52,468 nucleotides of DNA from a virus, in the IMG/VR virus record IMGVR_UViG_3300033153_008490, positions 1-52,468 of that record, one strand, 5' to 3'. A program made the translations under genes and the position numbers. Positions 13,223 through 21,708 of this stretch are shown here, one piece after another. The stretch's first letter is position 1, and each line of letters begins with the position of its first letter. Under the pieces are notes generated by a model, which had not been told where the DNA came from, did no database searches, and saw only the letters and a list, made by a program, of their open reading frames with translations.

Positions 13223-14851
13223 ATGGCTGACCAACGAGCCAAAGAGATAGTAGCACTGCGAGACCGTGAGAAATCGCGGCAGCAGAATTTTCGTAACTTG
13301 TGGCAATCGGTTGCCGATTTGATGTTCCCACAAACCTATGGCATTACGACTCAGAGAAGTCCGGGCTGGGAGTTGATGCAGAACCTGTGGGATACGACGG
13401 CGGTGGAAGAGTTGGAGAATATGACGAGCGGCCTCGTGACGAATCTATTTCCAGCAGGTCAGCCCTTCTTCTCCGTAGTGCCGATGGGCGAGATTGATGA
13501 TTATGATGTGAAGCGGTATTTGTCTACTGCCACTGAGAAGACCCATGAGGAGATGTTTAATAGTAATTTTATTGAGCAGTGCTCGAATACGGTGAAGTAC
13601 TGGGCGGGGTTTGGGACAGGAGCGCTCTACTCTGATTGGACGGTAGCGGATGGATTGAGTTACCGAGATTACTCGGTGGGCACGTATCAATGTTTGGAGA
13701 ACAGTCGTGGGCTCATCAATACGATCATCGTGTCGTGCCCCATGACAGCGCGGCAGATCGTTGAGAAGTTTGGTGAGAATAGCGGAGAAGCCGTGTTGAA
13801 GGCAAATGGAGTGCCGGAATCTTGCGAAGACGTGTTTGAGGTTATACATATTGTTAGACCAAGGAAGGAGTATGACGAGAGTGAAGGAGTTCGGCGGGCA
13901 GATCGTATGCCGTTTGAAAGTCTATACGTGCAGGAGAAGGACCAGATTATCTTGGAGGAGGGGGGGTTTGATGAGTTTCCGTTTGTCGTGCCAAGATATG
14001 AAGTGATGTATCGGGAGGTATATGGACGCGGGCGCGGGACGATGATGTTGCCGCAGGTGAGAACGATAAATCGGTTGGCAAAAGATTATCTGGAGATGTC
14101 AAACAAATGGGTCAACTCACCGAAGGAAGTGTTGGAGTCGTTCGATGGGGAGGTGGACGTGACACCGGGGGCGCTCAACTATGTGAGTGAGATGGGATCG
14201 ATAAAGGCGATAGACATGGGTGCTAATGGGATGTACCCAGTGACGAAAGATATATTGGAGTATCATAGAGAGACGATTCGGCAAGGGTTCTTTAAGAATG
14301 CGTTTGAGCCGATTACACCATTGAGTGGGGATAGAAGGAATACGACAGAGATAATCGAGAGGCTCAAAGAAGGTATGAAGCGGTTGAGCAAGCCACTGGG
14401 GCGGCTGTTTACCGAGTTTGTGACGCCGTTGGTGACACGCTCGGCGTTGTTGTTGATTCGGAATGGTGTGATACCGCCGCCGCCGGAAGCGTTGCAGGGC
14501 ACGCCGCTGAAGATTGAATTGATAAATCCGCTCGCGTTGGCACTCCGAGACCAGCAATCGAGGGGCTTGCAAATGTGGGTCACGGCGGGAGCGAATATGG
14601 AGCAGACGTTCCCCGGTATTACCGACAACGTGGATGCGGATAAGGCGTTTCGTGATTTAGGGATATCGTTCGGCGTGAAGACGGATCATATTAGGCCAGT
14701 GAGAGAGAGGGATCAGATGCGAAAAGCGGAAGCTGAGGCGGCGCGGGAGCAGCAAGAAATGGCGGCGCAGATGGCCAACGCACAAACGTATAAAGATACG
14801 GCGAAAGCACCGGATGATGGCAGTCCGGCACAACAGCTGACGGGAGCGTAA
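13223..14851 (+). CDS. Portal / head-tail connector protein (542 aa)
   Basis: The size and the opening pattern (KEIVALRDREKSRQQNFRN, then LWQSVADLMFPQ) match the head-tail connector family of T7 gp8. The segment LVTNLFPAGQPFFSV and the long helical C-terminus are also typical. It would form the ring through which DNA enters and leaves the head, bound by TerL during packaging and by the tail tubular proteins later. The Gln/Ala-rich C-terminus is a tail barrel-type region. It overlaps the next gene by one base or so. Confidence 0.88.
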   Translation: MADQRAKEIVALRDREKSRQQNFRNLWQSVADLMFPQTYGITTQRSPGWELMQNLWDTTAVEELENMTSGLVTNLFPAGQPFFSVVPMGEIDDYDVKRYLSTATEKTHEEMFNSNFIEQCSNTVKYWAGFGTGALYSDWTVADGLSYRDYSVGTYQCLENSRGLINTIIVSCPMTARQIVEKFGENSGEAVLKANGVPESCEDVFEVIHIVRPRKEYDESEGVRRADRMPFESLYVQEKDQIILEEGGFDEFPFVVPRYEVMYREVYGRGRGTMMLPQVRTINRLAKDYLEMSNKWVNSPKEVLESFDGEVDVTPGALNYVSEMGSIKAIDMGANGMYPVTKDILEYHRETIRQGFFKNAFEPITPLSGDRRNTTEIIERLKEGMKRLSKPLGRLFTEFVTPLVTRSALLLIRNGVIPPPPEALQGTPLKIELINPLALALRDQQSRGLQMWVTAGANMEQTFPGITDNVDADKAFRDLGISFGVKTDHIRPVRERDQMRKAEAEAAREQQEMAAQMANAQTYKDTAKAPDDGSPAQQLTGA

Positions 14852-14853
14852 TG

Positions 14854-15081
14854 ATGAAAAGGGATACGATGCAGCAGGATGAGATTGAAGAACTAGAGAG
14901 TCTTGCGTTGATTGGGCGGCAAGTGTATTTCGTCATGTGTCCGGCGATTAAGGGACAGATCACAGCGGTGCATGTCTTTAGAGCAGGGCGAACCTTCACC
15001 GTAACATGGATTACCGATGAAGGGGCGAGTTCAATGGATGTGGATGGATATCAGATTCGCTTTAGTGAAGAGGCGGTCTAA
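14854..15081 (+). CDS. Small hypothetical protein, SH3-like pattern (75 aa)
   Basis: GGAG precedes tandem ATGs at 14851/14854. The protein is beta-rich in its second half (GQITAVHVFRAGRTFTVTWI), which looks like a small SH3-type barrel. It lies between portal and Bbp19-like genes with overlaps on both sides. Function unknown. Confidence 0.5.
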   Translation: MKRDTMQQDEIEELESLALIGRQVYFVMCPAIKGQITAVHVFRAGRTFTVTWITDEGASSMDVDGYQIRFSEEAV

Positions 15082-15356
15082 TGCTGCGATGGAATAAGCA
15101 AACGGTTATTGATTATCATGTGACGTTTAACAGCGAGCATGGTAAGCGGGTGTTGAACGACCTCCGAAAACGATGTCCATTCCTGTGTGATACGATCAAT
15201 ACAGCTAATGGGATAGATGTGAATAAGTTGCTGTACTTGGAAGGACAGAGGAGTATGTTGCTGCACGTTTATCGGATGCTGAAGAGGGATCCGAATGAAG
15301 AGGTGCCAACTAAAGCCATTAATAGGAATAAAGTAGGAGAGTCCCAAAATGCCTGA
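15081..15356 (+). CDS. Bbp19-like phage protein (91 aa)
   Basis: The pattern FNSEHGKRVLNDLRKRC, then YLEGQRSMLLHVYRMLKRD matches the Bbp19-type family: an N-terminal VFxTxxGxxVLxDL and a C-terminal EGxRxVxLxIxxxL helix. Members sit between portal and scaffold in short-tailed phages. Function is not known. Its end overlaps the scaffold gene by 8 bp, so translation is probably coupled. Confidence 0.7.
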   Translation: MLRWNKQTVIDYHVTFNSEHGKRVLNDLRKRCPFLCDTINTANGIDVNKLLYLEGQRSMLLHVYRMLKRDPNEEVPTKAINRNKVGESQNA

Positions 15357-16305
15357 TGTGATTATTAGTGATCCAGTGAATGCGACACCAACCGTATTGG
15401 CGGATGTACCCACTACGCCGACGACGCCAACGACTCCCATTGAGCCGGTAACACCGACCGTACAAGCGGGTAGTGACGTAGTGATAGACACGCCTAAGCC
15501 GTTGGTGGGCGCGGATGGGAAGTTCAGTGAAAGTTGGCGAGATGGATTCTCGGAAGACGTTAGAGACGCGGCGTGTTGGGAGAATGTGACGGACTTGGAG
15601 AACATGGCCAAGCAGTTCGTCAATCAGAGGTCCGCTATCGGCAAGGATAGCATTGTCATGCCGAAAGAGGGTGCGGAGCCGGAAGAATGGAACACGTTCT
15701 ACAAGGCGATTGGTCGTCCCGATGCGCCCACGGAGTACCAGTGTGATGTGCCCAATGAGCTTAAACCCATCTTCAGTGATGAGCGAGTGGGGAAGGCACG
15801 CGAATTGGCACACAAATTAGGGATCTCAAATGCACAATTCACTGCTTACATGCAGCATGAAATGCAAGAAGCGGCGGTTCTACTGGAAACGAAAGCGACC
15901 GAAGAAGGAAGAGTAAAGCAGGCGGCGGAGCAGGCGTTGCGGACGGAGTATGGAGCGGCGTTCGATGAGCGAATGCACGTAGCGAAGCGGTTGGTTGCTG
16001 AAGCGATTCCCAATGAAGAGGGGCGTATGGCGTTCCTGGAGAAGTTTGGCAATGATACGGATTTTATTCGATTCGCATCCGTGGTAGGAGCGAGGTTGGT
16101 AGAGCATAAGGCTCTCGTTGCGAATCTTACGGAAGACGCACCAGGGGATGCGCTACACCAAATCAAAGAACTACAACGCAAGCCCGGCTACATGAGTGCG
16201 GATAGTACTGAAATGACCAACGATGAACGGGAGGCAATCACGGTAAAGATCCGTGATCTCCATAAGATAGCTTACCCCACGACGCCGAATACGCGTTTGG
16301 GATAG
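15349..16305 (+). CDS. Scaffolding / head assembly protein (318 aa)
   Basis: It lies between portal and capsid, as T7 gp9 does. The N-terminus is a low-complexity Thr/Pro stretch (TTPTTPTTPIEPVTPTVQ). A central region has SWRDGFSEDVR and EPEEWNTFYKAIGRPDAP, the signature of phage scaffolds. The C-terminal half is a long charged helix ending with a short capsid-binding tail. It would guide capsid assembly and then leave or be degraded. Confidence 0.78.
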   Translation: MPDVIISDPVNATPTVLADVPTTPTTPTTPIEPVTPTVQAGSDVVIDTPKPLVGADGKFSESWRDGFSEDVRDAACWENVTDLENMAKQFVNQRSAIGKDSIVMPKEGAEPEEWNTFYKAIGRPDAPTEYQCDVPNELKPIFSDERVGKARELAHKLGISNAQFTAYMQHEMQEAAVLLETKATEEGRVKQAAEQALRTEYGAAFDERMHVAKRLVAEAIPNEEGRMAFLEKFGNDTDFIRFASVVGARLVEHKALVANLTEDAPGDALHQIKELQRKPGYMSADSTEMTNDEREAITVKIRDLHKIAYPTTPNTRLG

Positions 16306-16461
16306 CCGTGGATAAGCGAATAGGTACACGTCGAATGCTGTCAGAATTCGACAGTATCTTATAAGCCCCATCGCCTATCGGGCGTAAAGCGAAGGCATTG
16401 GACCATAGTGTTTATGATAATCCTGCCGCTCTAATGTAGACACTATTTAGAGGTGTTTATT
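16306..16461 (+). promoter_or_regulatory. Structured leader of the capsid gene
   Basis: No gene is present. The RNA could form several hairpins: GTCGAAT/ATTCGAC (16330-16336 with 16346-16352), which excludes the overlapping TGCTGTC/GACAGTA hairpin; CGCC/GGCG at 16372-16384; and ATAGTGT/ACACTAT (16405-16411 with 16440-16446) just before the RBS AGAGGTG. This may stabilise or tune the capsid mRNA or mark a processing site. No clear promoter was found. Confidence 0.45.
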
Positions 16462-17385
16462 ATGAGCTTACCTAGCACGATTGACGTTGCTTTTACACAA
16501 CAGTATGGCTCTATGCTCTATATGCTTTCGCAGCAGAAAAAGAGCAAGTTTGCTCCTCGTGTACGCAATGAGACGATTAGGGGCGCTAAGGATGGTTATT
16601 TTGATCGTCTTGGCGAAGCCGAAGTGGAAGACATTACCACGCGGCACCCCGATACGCCTCTCAACGAGATACCGAATTCTCGTAGACGGCTCACGATGAC
16701 GGACAGCCATACCAATAGCTTTATTGACCATCAGGATCAGCTAAAGATGCTGATTAACCCGCAGAATCCGTATGCCCAAGCACAGGCAATGGCTTTGGGG
16801 CGCAAGATCGATGACAAGATCATCGCAGCGGCGCTCGGAAGTGCAGCCGCCGGTGTGGATGGGACGACTTCTGTGGACTTCAAAGATGAGTCGATAAGCA
16901 TCAATGGCGATGGTACGGTAACGACTCTTGGTACGCTTGCTGCTGTTAAGACGGTTGCGATTATGAGTTTGGCGAAGATTCTAACCATGAAGCGTTTGTT
17001 CGACGATGAGGATGTTGACGAAGATGCGAAGTTGCATTGGGCTGTCAGTCCGAAGGATGTTCAGGATATGCTGGATATCGAAGAGCTGAGCAGCGCTGAT
17101 TACAACACGGTTAGAACGCTGGCTCAGGGGAATATCGAGACCTTTATGGGTTTTGAGTTCTTCAAGACTACGCGATTGACCGAAGACGCAGTGACCAGTA
17201 CCGCACATCGAACCTTCGCTTGGGTTGCTGATGGGGTTATTTTCGGTTCTGCCGAGGGTATCTACAATCAGATTTCCGAGCGTGAGGACAAGAGTTATAC
17301 CACCCAGGTGTATTCTCGCATGAGCAATGGCGCGGTCCGTATGGACGGCGACAAGATTCACGAATGTCTTAACAAGATCGCTTAA
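16462..17385 (+). CDS. Major capsid protein (307 aa)
   Basis: AGAGGTG precedes the ATG at 16462. The sequence IDVAFTQQYGSMLYMLSQQ, then VRNETIRGAKDGYFDRLGEA and TRHPDTPLNEIPNSRRRLTM matches a family of podovirus capsid proteins (Phage_capsid_2 type) with an HK97 fold. The position after the scaffold supports it. It would form the icosahedral shell. The coding sequence uses more T-ending codons than neighbours, typical of highly expressed genes. Confidence 0.85.
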   Translation: MSLPSTIDVAFTQQYGSMLYMLSQQKKSKFAPRVRNETIRGAKDGYFDRLGEAEVEDITTRHPDTPLNEIPNSRRRLTMTDSHTNSFIDHQDQLKMLINPQNPYAQAQAMALGRKIDDKIIAAALGSAAAGVDGTTSVDFKDESISINGDGTVTTLGTLAAVKTVAIMSLAKILTMKRLFDDEDVDEDAKLHWAVSPKDVQDMLDIEELSSADYNTVRTLAQGNIETFMGFEFFKTTRLTEDAVTSTAHRTFAWVADGVIFGSAEGIYNQISEREDKSYTTQVYSRMSNGAVRMDGDKIHECLNKIA

Positions 17386-17407
17386 CCTCCGTTGAAAGGA
17401 GCACAAA

Positions 17408-18217
17408 ATGGGTACTCCACTTGAGGCTGGTAATTTCCAGCTTGAGGTTCCGAGTTATCCTCGTGTCCTGATTAATGGTGCGCTAGGCGAACCGAAACAG
17501 GGCATTTACGAGACTAGCTCGACGCAAGAGTATGAGCATGGAACGAAGTTGACTTATCCGGATGGGCGGGTTTTCCGCTATGCGGAGAATGGTGCGGTAG
17601 CTCTGACTAAGGGCTTGATGACGACTAGCGAAGCACTGTATTCTCGGGCGACAAATGAGGCGCAGAGCACTTACGGTACGAGCGCTAGTGTGGGCGATGT
17701 CGAAATCGATGTCGATGTAACCACGGGTGGTACTTGGTCAGACAATGCGTATGCTGGCGGCTATGTGGTCGTCAACGACGAGGATGCTGAAGGCGACATC
17801 TACCGGATTTTGGCGACAGAGATCAATTCCAGTGACGACACGCTTCTGCGAGTTCGGCTTGAGACACCGATTCGCACCGCGTGGGCCGCTGCGACTGAGA
17901 TCACATTCGTCAAAGCAGCCTGGAAAGATGTTGTTGTCATGCCGACTACGGCTGAAGGCACTTCGGCGGGTGTACCGCTGGTCACGATTGCAGTTAGCTA
18001 TTTTGGCTGGTTGCAGACGGGTGGCTACTGTCCGATGAAGGTTGATGATGGCGACACGATTGTTAAGGGCGAGCCTGCGGGTAAGCCTGGAACACATGGA
18101 GTCGCTGGTACTGTTGGTTTGGTGGCCAATGATGGAACCGATCTGGTCTATGGCGTAACCGTGTATGCGGCTGCGGCTGGCGAGACGGCCATCGTGGACT
18201 TGAAATTAGACAGTTAA
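17408..18217 (+). CDS. Probable head decoration / minor capsid protein (269 aa)
   Basis: GAAAGGAG precedes the ATG, 22 bp after the capsid stop. The protein is beta-rich, glycine- and threonine-rich, and has no cysteine cluster. Segments such as FRYAENGAVALTKGLM and DNAYAGGYVVVNDED suggest beta-barrel or Ig-like modules. Same-context proteins in related phages are virion components found beside the capsid protein. It may cement or decorate the shell. Confidence 0.65.
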   Translation: MGTPLEAGNFQLEVPSYPRVLINGALGEPKQGIYETSSTQEYEHGTKLTYPDGRVFRYAENGAVALTKGLMTTSEALYSRATNEAQSTYGTSASVGDVEIDVDVTTGGTWSDNAYAGGYVVVNDEDAEGDIYRILATEINSSDDTLLRVRLETPIRTAWAAATEITFVKAAWKDVVVMPTTAEGTSAGVPLVTIAVSYFGWLQTGGYCPMKVDDGDTIVKGEPAGKPGTHGVAGTVGLVANDGTDLVYGVTVYAAAAGETAIVDLKLDS

Positions 18218-18227
18218 CCTCTAGAAT

Positions 18228-18257
18228 AGTAGGGGCGGGGTCAAACTCGCCCCTGCT
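18228..18257 (+). terminator. Strong RNA hairpin after the capsid genes
   Basis: AGTAGGGGCG pairs fully with CGCCCCTGCT around a 10-nt loop. One pair is G-U on the plus strand but would be C-A on the minus strand, so the RNA is rightward. No U tract follows. It may partly stop transcription or protect the 3' end of the abundant capsid mRNA. Confidence 0.6.
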
Positions 18258-18274
18258 ATATAAAGGTGGTAATC

Positions 18275-18877
18275 GTGGGACCGACCGAAGTCTGTAATCA
18301 AGCGCTAGCTCGCCTCGGTGGTAGGCGGATTAATAGTTTTGATGATTCCAGTGACACTAAAACTGAAGCCGTCTATTGTAGGCTCTTTTACGAGCAGACG
18401 ATTCGCGCATTGCAGAGGTCGCATCTGTGGAGATTCGCCAAAGCTCGTGTCCAACTGTCTCAAGACACGACAGATCCGGAATTCCAGTGGACGTACGCCT
18501 ACCATCTGCCCGCTGACTTCCTCCGTCTTATTGGTGTGTACAGTGGAAGTGATTTGCTGGATGGCCGCACCTATTATAGTTATGAGTTGGAAGGGGTGCG
18601 GCTTATGACAGACGAGAGTACGGTGTATTTGAAGTACATCAAGTGGGTGCCGGAAGTGCCTAGCTGGGATGCGTTGTTTACCGATTTGGCCATTTTAACA
18701 TTGGCGCGAAAGTTGGTCATCCCCCTATCGCAGGATTTGAAATTGAAGCAGGATGTGGATAAGGACTTTGTGCTGCTGGAAAGACGAGTACGGGCAATGG
18801 ATCGCAATGAGATGAGTCATATGGGACGGGAAGATTTAAAAACGTGGCAAGACGCTCGATGGAATGATAAGGCTTAG
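18275..18877 (+). CDS. Tail tubular protein A-like adaptor (200 aa)
   Basis: A GTG start at 18275 follows AAAGGTGG. The sequence EVCNQALARLGGRRINSFDD, then TEAVYCRLFYEQTIRALQRS, LWRFAKARVQL and DFLRLIGVY is the signature of the T7 gp11-type tail adaptor. It would form the ring joining the portal to the tail nozzle (32378-35215). In T7-like phages these two genes are adjacent. Here a cassette of more than 13 kb lies between them. Confidence 0.85.
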   Translation: MGPTEVCNQALARLGGRRINSFDDSSDTKTEAVYCRLFYEQTIRALQRSHLWRFAKARVQLSQDTTDPEFQWTYAYHLPADFLRLIGVYSGSDLLDGRTYYSYELEGVRLMTDESTVYLKYIKWVPEVPSWDALFTDLAILTLARKLVIPLSQDLKLKQDVDKDFVLLERRVRAMDRNEMSHMGREDLKTWQDARWNDKA

Positions 18878-18897
18878 ACGAATTACAGGAGAGTAAT

Positions 18898-19182
18898 ATG
18901 AGTAAGCAAAAACACATATCCCCTTGGAAGGATAGTCAGGTATCACAGCTAACTAAGTGGCTTCAGTTAATTTACACTGCGGCATCTAATGGGCAGTACG
19001 ATTGTGAAGAGGAACTACAGTTGGAATACTGGCCCGCTGTTTCTAGTACGATTGCTCGGTACATATTGCCCCCAAACAAGGACTACTTGGTTATGTCTAG
19101 GAATGCTGATAATTATGTGACGGTGGAAATGGCAGCTACGCGTCTAAAGTGCAACTGTTTGCCAGAAGAACTTGGTCTTTAG
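18898..19182 (+). CDS. Small hypothetical protein (94 aa)
   Basis: ACAGGAGAG precedes the ATG. The N-terminal half is helical and contains two tryptophans; the C-terminal half contains CNC. It opens the surface-chemistry cassette but shows no motif that links it to sugar metabolism. No family recognised. Confidence 0.5.
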   Translation: MSKQKHISPWKDSQVSQLTKWLQLIYTAASNGQYDCEEELQLEYWPAVSSTIARYILPPNKDYLVMSRNADNYVTVEMAATRLKCNCLPEELGL

Positions 19183-19195
19183 CAGGAGAGTAAAA

Positions 19196-19666
19196 ATGAA
19201 ACAACATGAGAAGTATGGGCTCTGCCTAGACGCCGGCTCCAGCATTGGTACGAAGAGGCCGGCGCCAGGGTTTAGCGCCTATTGTGATGTGATTGTGCCG
19301 AGAGAAGGCGACATCGTACCGGAGAATTATCACACGGCTCCGCTAGAGGATATGAGTTGCTTCAGTGATAAACAATTTGATTGGGTCCGATGTCACCATG
19401 CGATTGAGCATACGTATGATCCAGATAAGGCGTGTCGTGAGTTGATTCGTGTAGGCAAAGCAGGGATTATCTCCTACCCCCCGATGTGGTCGTGTATGTT
19501 GTTTGGGAGGAGGGATCACAATTGGTTCGTGACGGAAGATCATGGAAGACTGGTGTTTATCAAAAAGAGACACGCCAGTTACGGGGTACCGAGGTGTGAA
19601 GTGGGCACCGAGTTGAATCGCAACTTCGAGTGGAAAGACTCGTTCAAATGGCTAGTCGTAGAGTAG
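19196..19666 (+). CDS. SAM-dependent methyltransferase-like protein, compact (156 aa)
   Basis: GGAGAG precedes the ATG at 19196. CLDAGSS resembles motif I, and FDWVRCHHAIEHTYDP followed by CRELIRVGKAGIISYPP matches the later strands of Methyltransf_11 enzymes. The fold is trimmed: motif I lacks the usual GxGxG and the middle is short, so it may be an inactive or specialised form. Similar short methyltransferases occur with phage glycosyltransferases. Substrate unknown. Confidence 0.62.
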   Translation: MKQHEKYGLCLDAGSSIGTKRPAPGFSAYCDVIVPREGDIVPENYHTAPLEDMSCFSDKQFDWVRCHHAIEHTYDPDKACRELIRVGKAGIISYPPMWSCMLFGRRDHNWFVTEDHGRLVFIKKRHASYGVPRCEVGTELNRNFEWKDSFKWLVVE

Positions 19667-19678
19667 TGGTGAATGGTG

Positions 19679-20296
19679 ATGAGTAATACAAACAAAACAG
19701 GATTGGTATTTGATGTAGGAGCATATCGTGGTGACAAAACAAAGTCCTATCTATTACAAGGACACAATGTAGTCAGCTTCGAGCCAAATCCAGTCTATGC
19801 TGCAAAACTACGTAGCCGTTTTAAGAAAAACGTAACCGTAGTTGAAAAGGCTGTTGGTTCCTTTGGTGGGACTGTAAAGCTGATGATATGCTCCAGAGCA
19901 GCAACAATATCTACTTGTAGTCCATTGTGGAAGACCGGGCGATTTGCTCAATATAAATGGGATAAAGAGATTGATGCTGAGCAAATAACGCTTGATACTG
20001 CAATATCCGAATATGGTAAACCAGACTTTATTAAAATAGATGTAGAGGGGTATGAGTACGAAGTGCTTAAAGGTCTGAGTTCTTACGTTTGTGAGCTGTC
20101 ATTTGAGTTTGCCTGTGAATTTCAATCTGCTATATCAAAATGCGTAGAAAGATTAGTTGAACTTGGATATCGACAGTTTAGTTTCAAAAACGCAAAGCAG
20201 TCTAACCTTTACATCTCATGGGGAAGTTCTTTTGAAGCGATAGATGCACTCGGTAAAATGCCTGTATGCACATGGGGAGATGTTTATGCTAAATGA
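19679..20296 (+). CDS. FkbM-family methyltransferase (205 aa)
   Basis: VFDVGAYRGDKT is motif I. VVSFEPNP is the acidic loop that holds the SAM ribose. FIKIDVEGYEYEVLKG is the hallmark of the FkbM family. FkbM enzymes O-methylate sugars or polyketides. The base composition is visibly more AT-rich than the flanking phage genes. It opens the inner island and overlaps the LicD gene. It probably modifies a sugar made or moved by its neighbours. Confidence 0.82.
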   Translation: MSNTNKTGLVFDVGAYRGDKTKSYLLQGHNVVSFEPNPVYAAKLRSRFKKNVTVVEKAVGSFGGTVKLMICSRAATISTCSPLWKTGRFAQYKWDKEIDAEQITLDTAISEYGKPDFIKIDVEGYEYEVLKGLSSYVCELSFEFACEFQSAISKCVERLVELGYRQFSFKNAKQSNLYISWGSSFEAIDALGKMPVCTWGDVYAK

Positions 20297-20897
20297 GCCA
20301 GAAATGAAACCCTCTATTGCACATAGACTGACAAACGGTAAGAAAGACAAACTACAACCACGTAGACTCAAACTGAAACCCCTTGATAGGGATGTCGCCA
20401 AAGAGAATTTACTCCTAATGAAAGAAGTTCTGGACCGGCGTAACATCAAATTCTGGCTGCTATATGGAACTCTTCTTGGGGCAGTTCGTGATAAGAACTT
20501 TATTGCAGGAGACAATGATATAGACCTCGGTTTCTATTACAGTGATGCGGAAGAAGTATATAACGCACTATTGAAACTACAAACTCTTGGTTTCAACATA
20601 TTTCGTGTTACCGCAGATAGTACGTTCGTCCAGATTAGCCGAAACGGGGTTTATATTGATATAGTTCTATGGAATCAGGAGCATGAAACTATGTGGAGGT
20701 GTGGTGATTATTACGAACCGCACAACTTCTTTTCCGAATTTATAGAATGGCCGTTCCTCGATACTACATTTCTCATCCCAAAGAAATATGAGGAGTATCT
20801 AAGAGTACACTACTACGGCGAAAATTGGAAAATACCAGATCCTTCGTGCAAACATGCAAAAGTGTGTAAAATCAGCAAGAGGAGTAGGGACGCATGA
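20286..20897 (+). CDS. LicD-family phosphotransferase (203 aa)
   Basis: GGGGAG lies 6 nt before the ATG at 20286. The sequence WLLYGTLLGAVRDKNFIAGD, followed by NDIDLGF, is the LicD nucleotidyltransferase-fold signature: GTLLG then (G)DxDxD. LicD proteins move phosphocholine or polyol-phosphates onto surface sugars or teichoic acids. The following gene encodes a matching CTP-using activator, so the pair could make and transfer an activated phospho-group. Length is near that of the LicD domain alone. Confidence 0.82.
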   Translation: MLNEPEMKPSIAHRLTNGKKDKLQPRRLKLKPLDRDVAKENLLLMKEVLDRRNIKFWLLYGTLLGAVRDKNFIAGDNDIDLGFYYSDAEEVYNALLKLQTLGFNIFRVTADSTFVQISRNGVYIDIVLWNQEHETMWRCGDYYEPHNFFSEFIEWPFLDTTFLIPKKYEEYLRVHYYGENWKIPDPSCKHAKVCKISKRSRDA

Positions 20898-21295
20898 TTA
20901 TCGTATATTCATCTTACGTGCTTGACATAGTTCATAAAGGACATCTTGAAATGCTACGAAACGCTAAAGCTGTAGCTGGCAGAGATGGCAGACTCATAGT
21001 AGGAATACTTACCGAGGCGGCTTGCTGCGAAAAGAAGCCCGCGCCCATAATGCCATTCGAGGAGCGAGTAGAGCTTGCTCGCAGTATAGAGTGTGTAGAT
21101 TTGGTAGTAGCACAATCAACCTATTCTACACTATCGAACATACAATCCATTAAACCTGATATACTAATGGAATCCTCATCACACGAACCAGATCCAGATG
21201 TCATATCCGCTATGAATAGGTTAGGTGGAAGAATCATCTGCATACCCTACTTTCCAGACCACTCTTCGACTAAAATTAAGGAACAGATTAGATGA
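20894..21295 (+). CDS. Cytidylyltransferase-like nucleotidyltransferase, TagD/GCT type (133 aa)
   Basis: The motif HKGHLEML is the HxGH box and SSTKIKEQI is the terminal (I)SSTxI box of this superfamily. Length (133 aa) equals single-domain TagD-like enzymes. They join CTP to glycerol-3-phosphate, phosphocholine or phosphoethanolamine. Four-base overlaps with both neighbours show tight coupling. The N-terminal GxFD(L/V)xH motif is altered to SSYVLDIVH, so the substrate may differ. It probably feeds the LicD protein. Confidence 0.78.
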   Translation: MIIVYSSYVLDIVHKGHLEMLRNAKAVAGRDGRLIVGILTEAACCEKKPAPIMPFEERVELARSIECVDLVVAQSTYSTLSNIQSIKPDILMESSSHEPDPDVISAMNRLGGRIICIPYFPDHSSTKIKEQIR

Positions 21296-21672
21296 TAGAT
21301 ACTCATCGCAAATCAATGCTCAAAAGTATAGTCTGGAGAGTGATAGGTGTATTCTGGCTTGCCGGTATAACATACGCTGTCACTCGTAGTTGGATACAAA
21401 TGTCTATAACTACACTCATTCACCATGCTGTTTTTCTCGTAGTATTCTATCTCCATGAGCGTGCGTGGGTTAGGTCGAGGATGAGGCCAAAAGTTAAGTA
21501 TGCTGTAAAAGCATTAACATACGAGGTTGTACTTGGAAACCTGATTCTCGGGCTGATAACCTATGCAGTGATACGCAATCCATATCATATGACGCTCGTG
21601 ACTGGTGTTTATATACAGTCCAAACTTGTTCTATACTTCTTTTACGATTGGCTGTGGTCGCGGAAAAGCTGA
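21292..21672 (+). CDS. Membrane protein with two DUF2061-like repeats (126 aa)
   Basis: Two homologous halves can be seen: KSIVWRVIGVFWLAGITYAV ending in HERAWVR, and ALTYEVVLGNLILGLITYAV ending in YDWLW. Each has two membrane helices, giving four in all. The family (DUF2061) is often next to nucleotide-sugar or sulphate-activation genes; its function is unknown. Here it overlaps the cytidylyltransferase by 4 bp. It could flip or anchor the lipid-linked product. Confidence 0.75.
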   Translation: MIDTHRKSMLKSIVWRVIGVFWLAGITYAVTRSWIQMSITTLIHHAVFLVVFYLHERAWVRSRMRPKVKYAVKALTYEVVLGNLILGLITYAVIRNPYHMTLVTGVYIQSKLVLYFFYDWLWSRKS

Positions 21673-21708
21673 GCATGCGAAGGATACATCCACAAATGGA
21701 GAGAAGAA

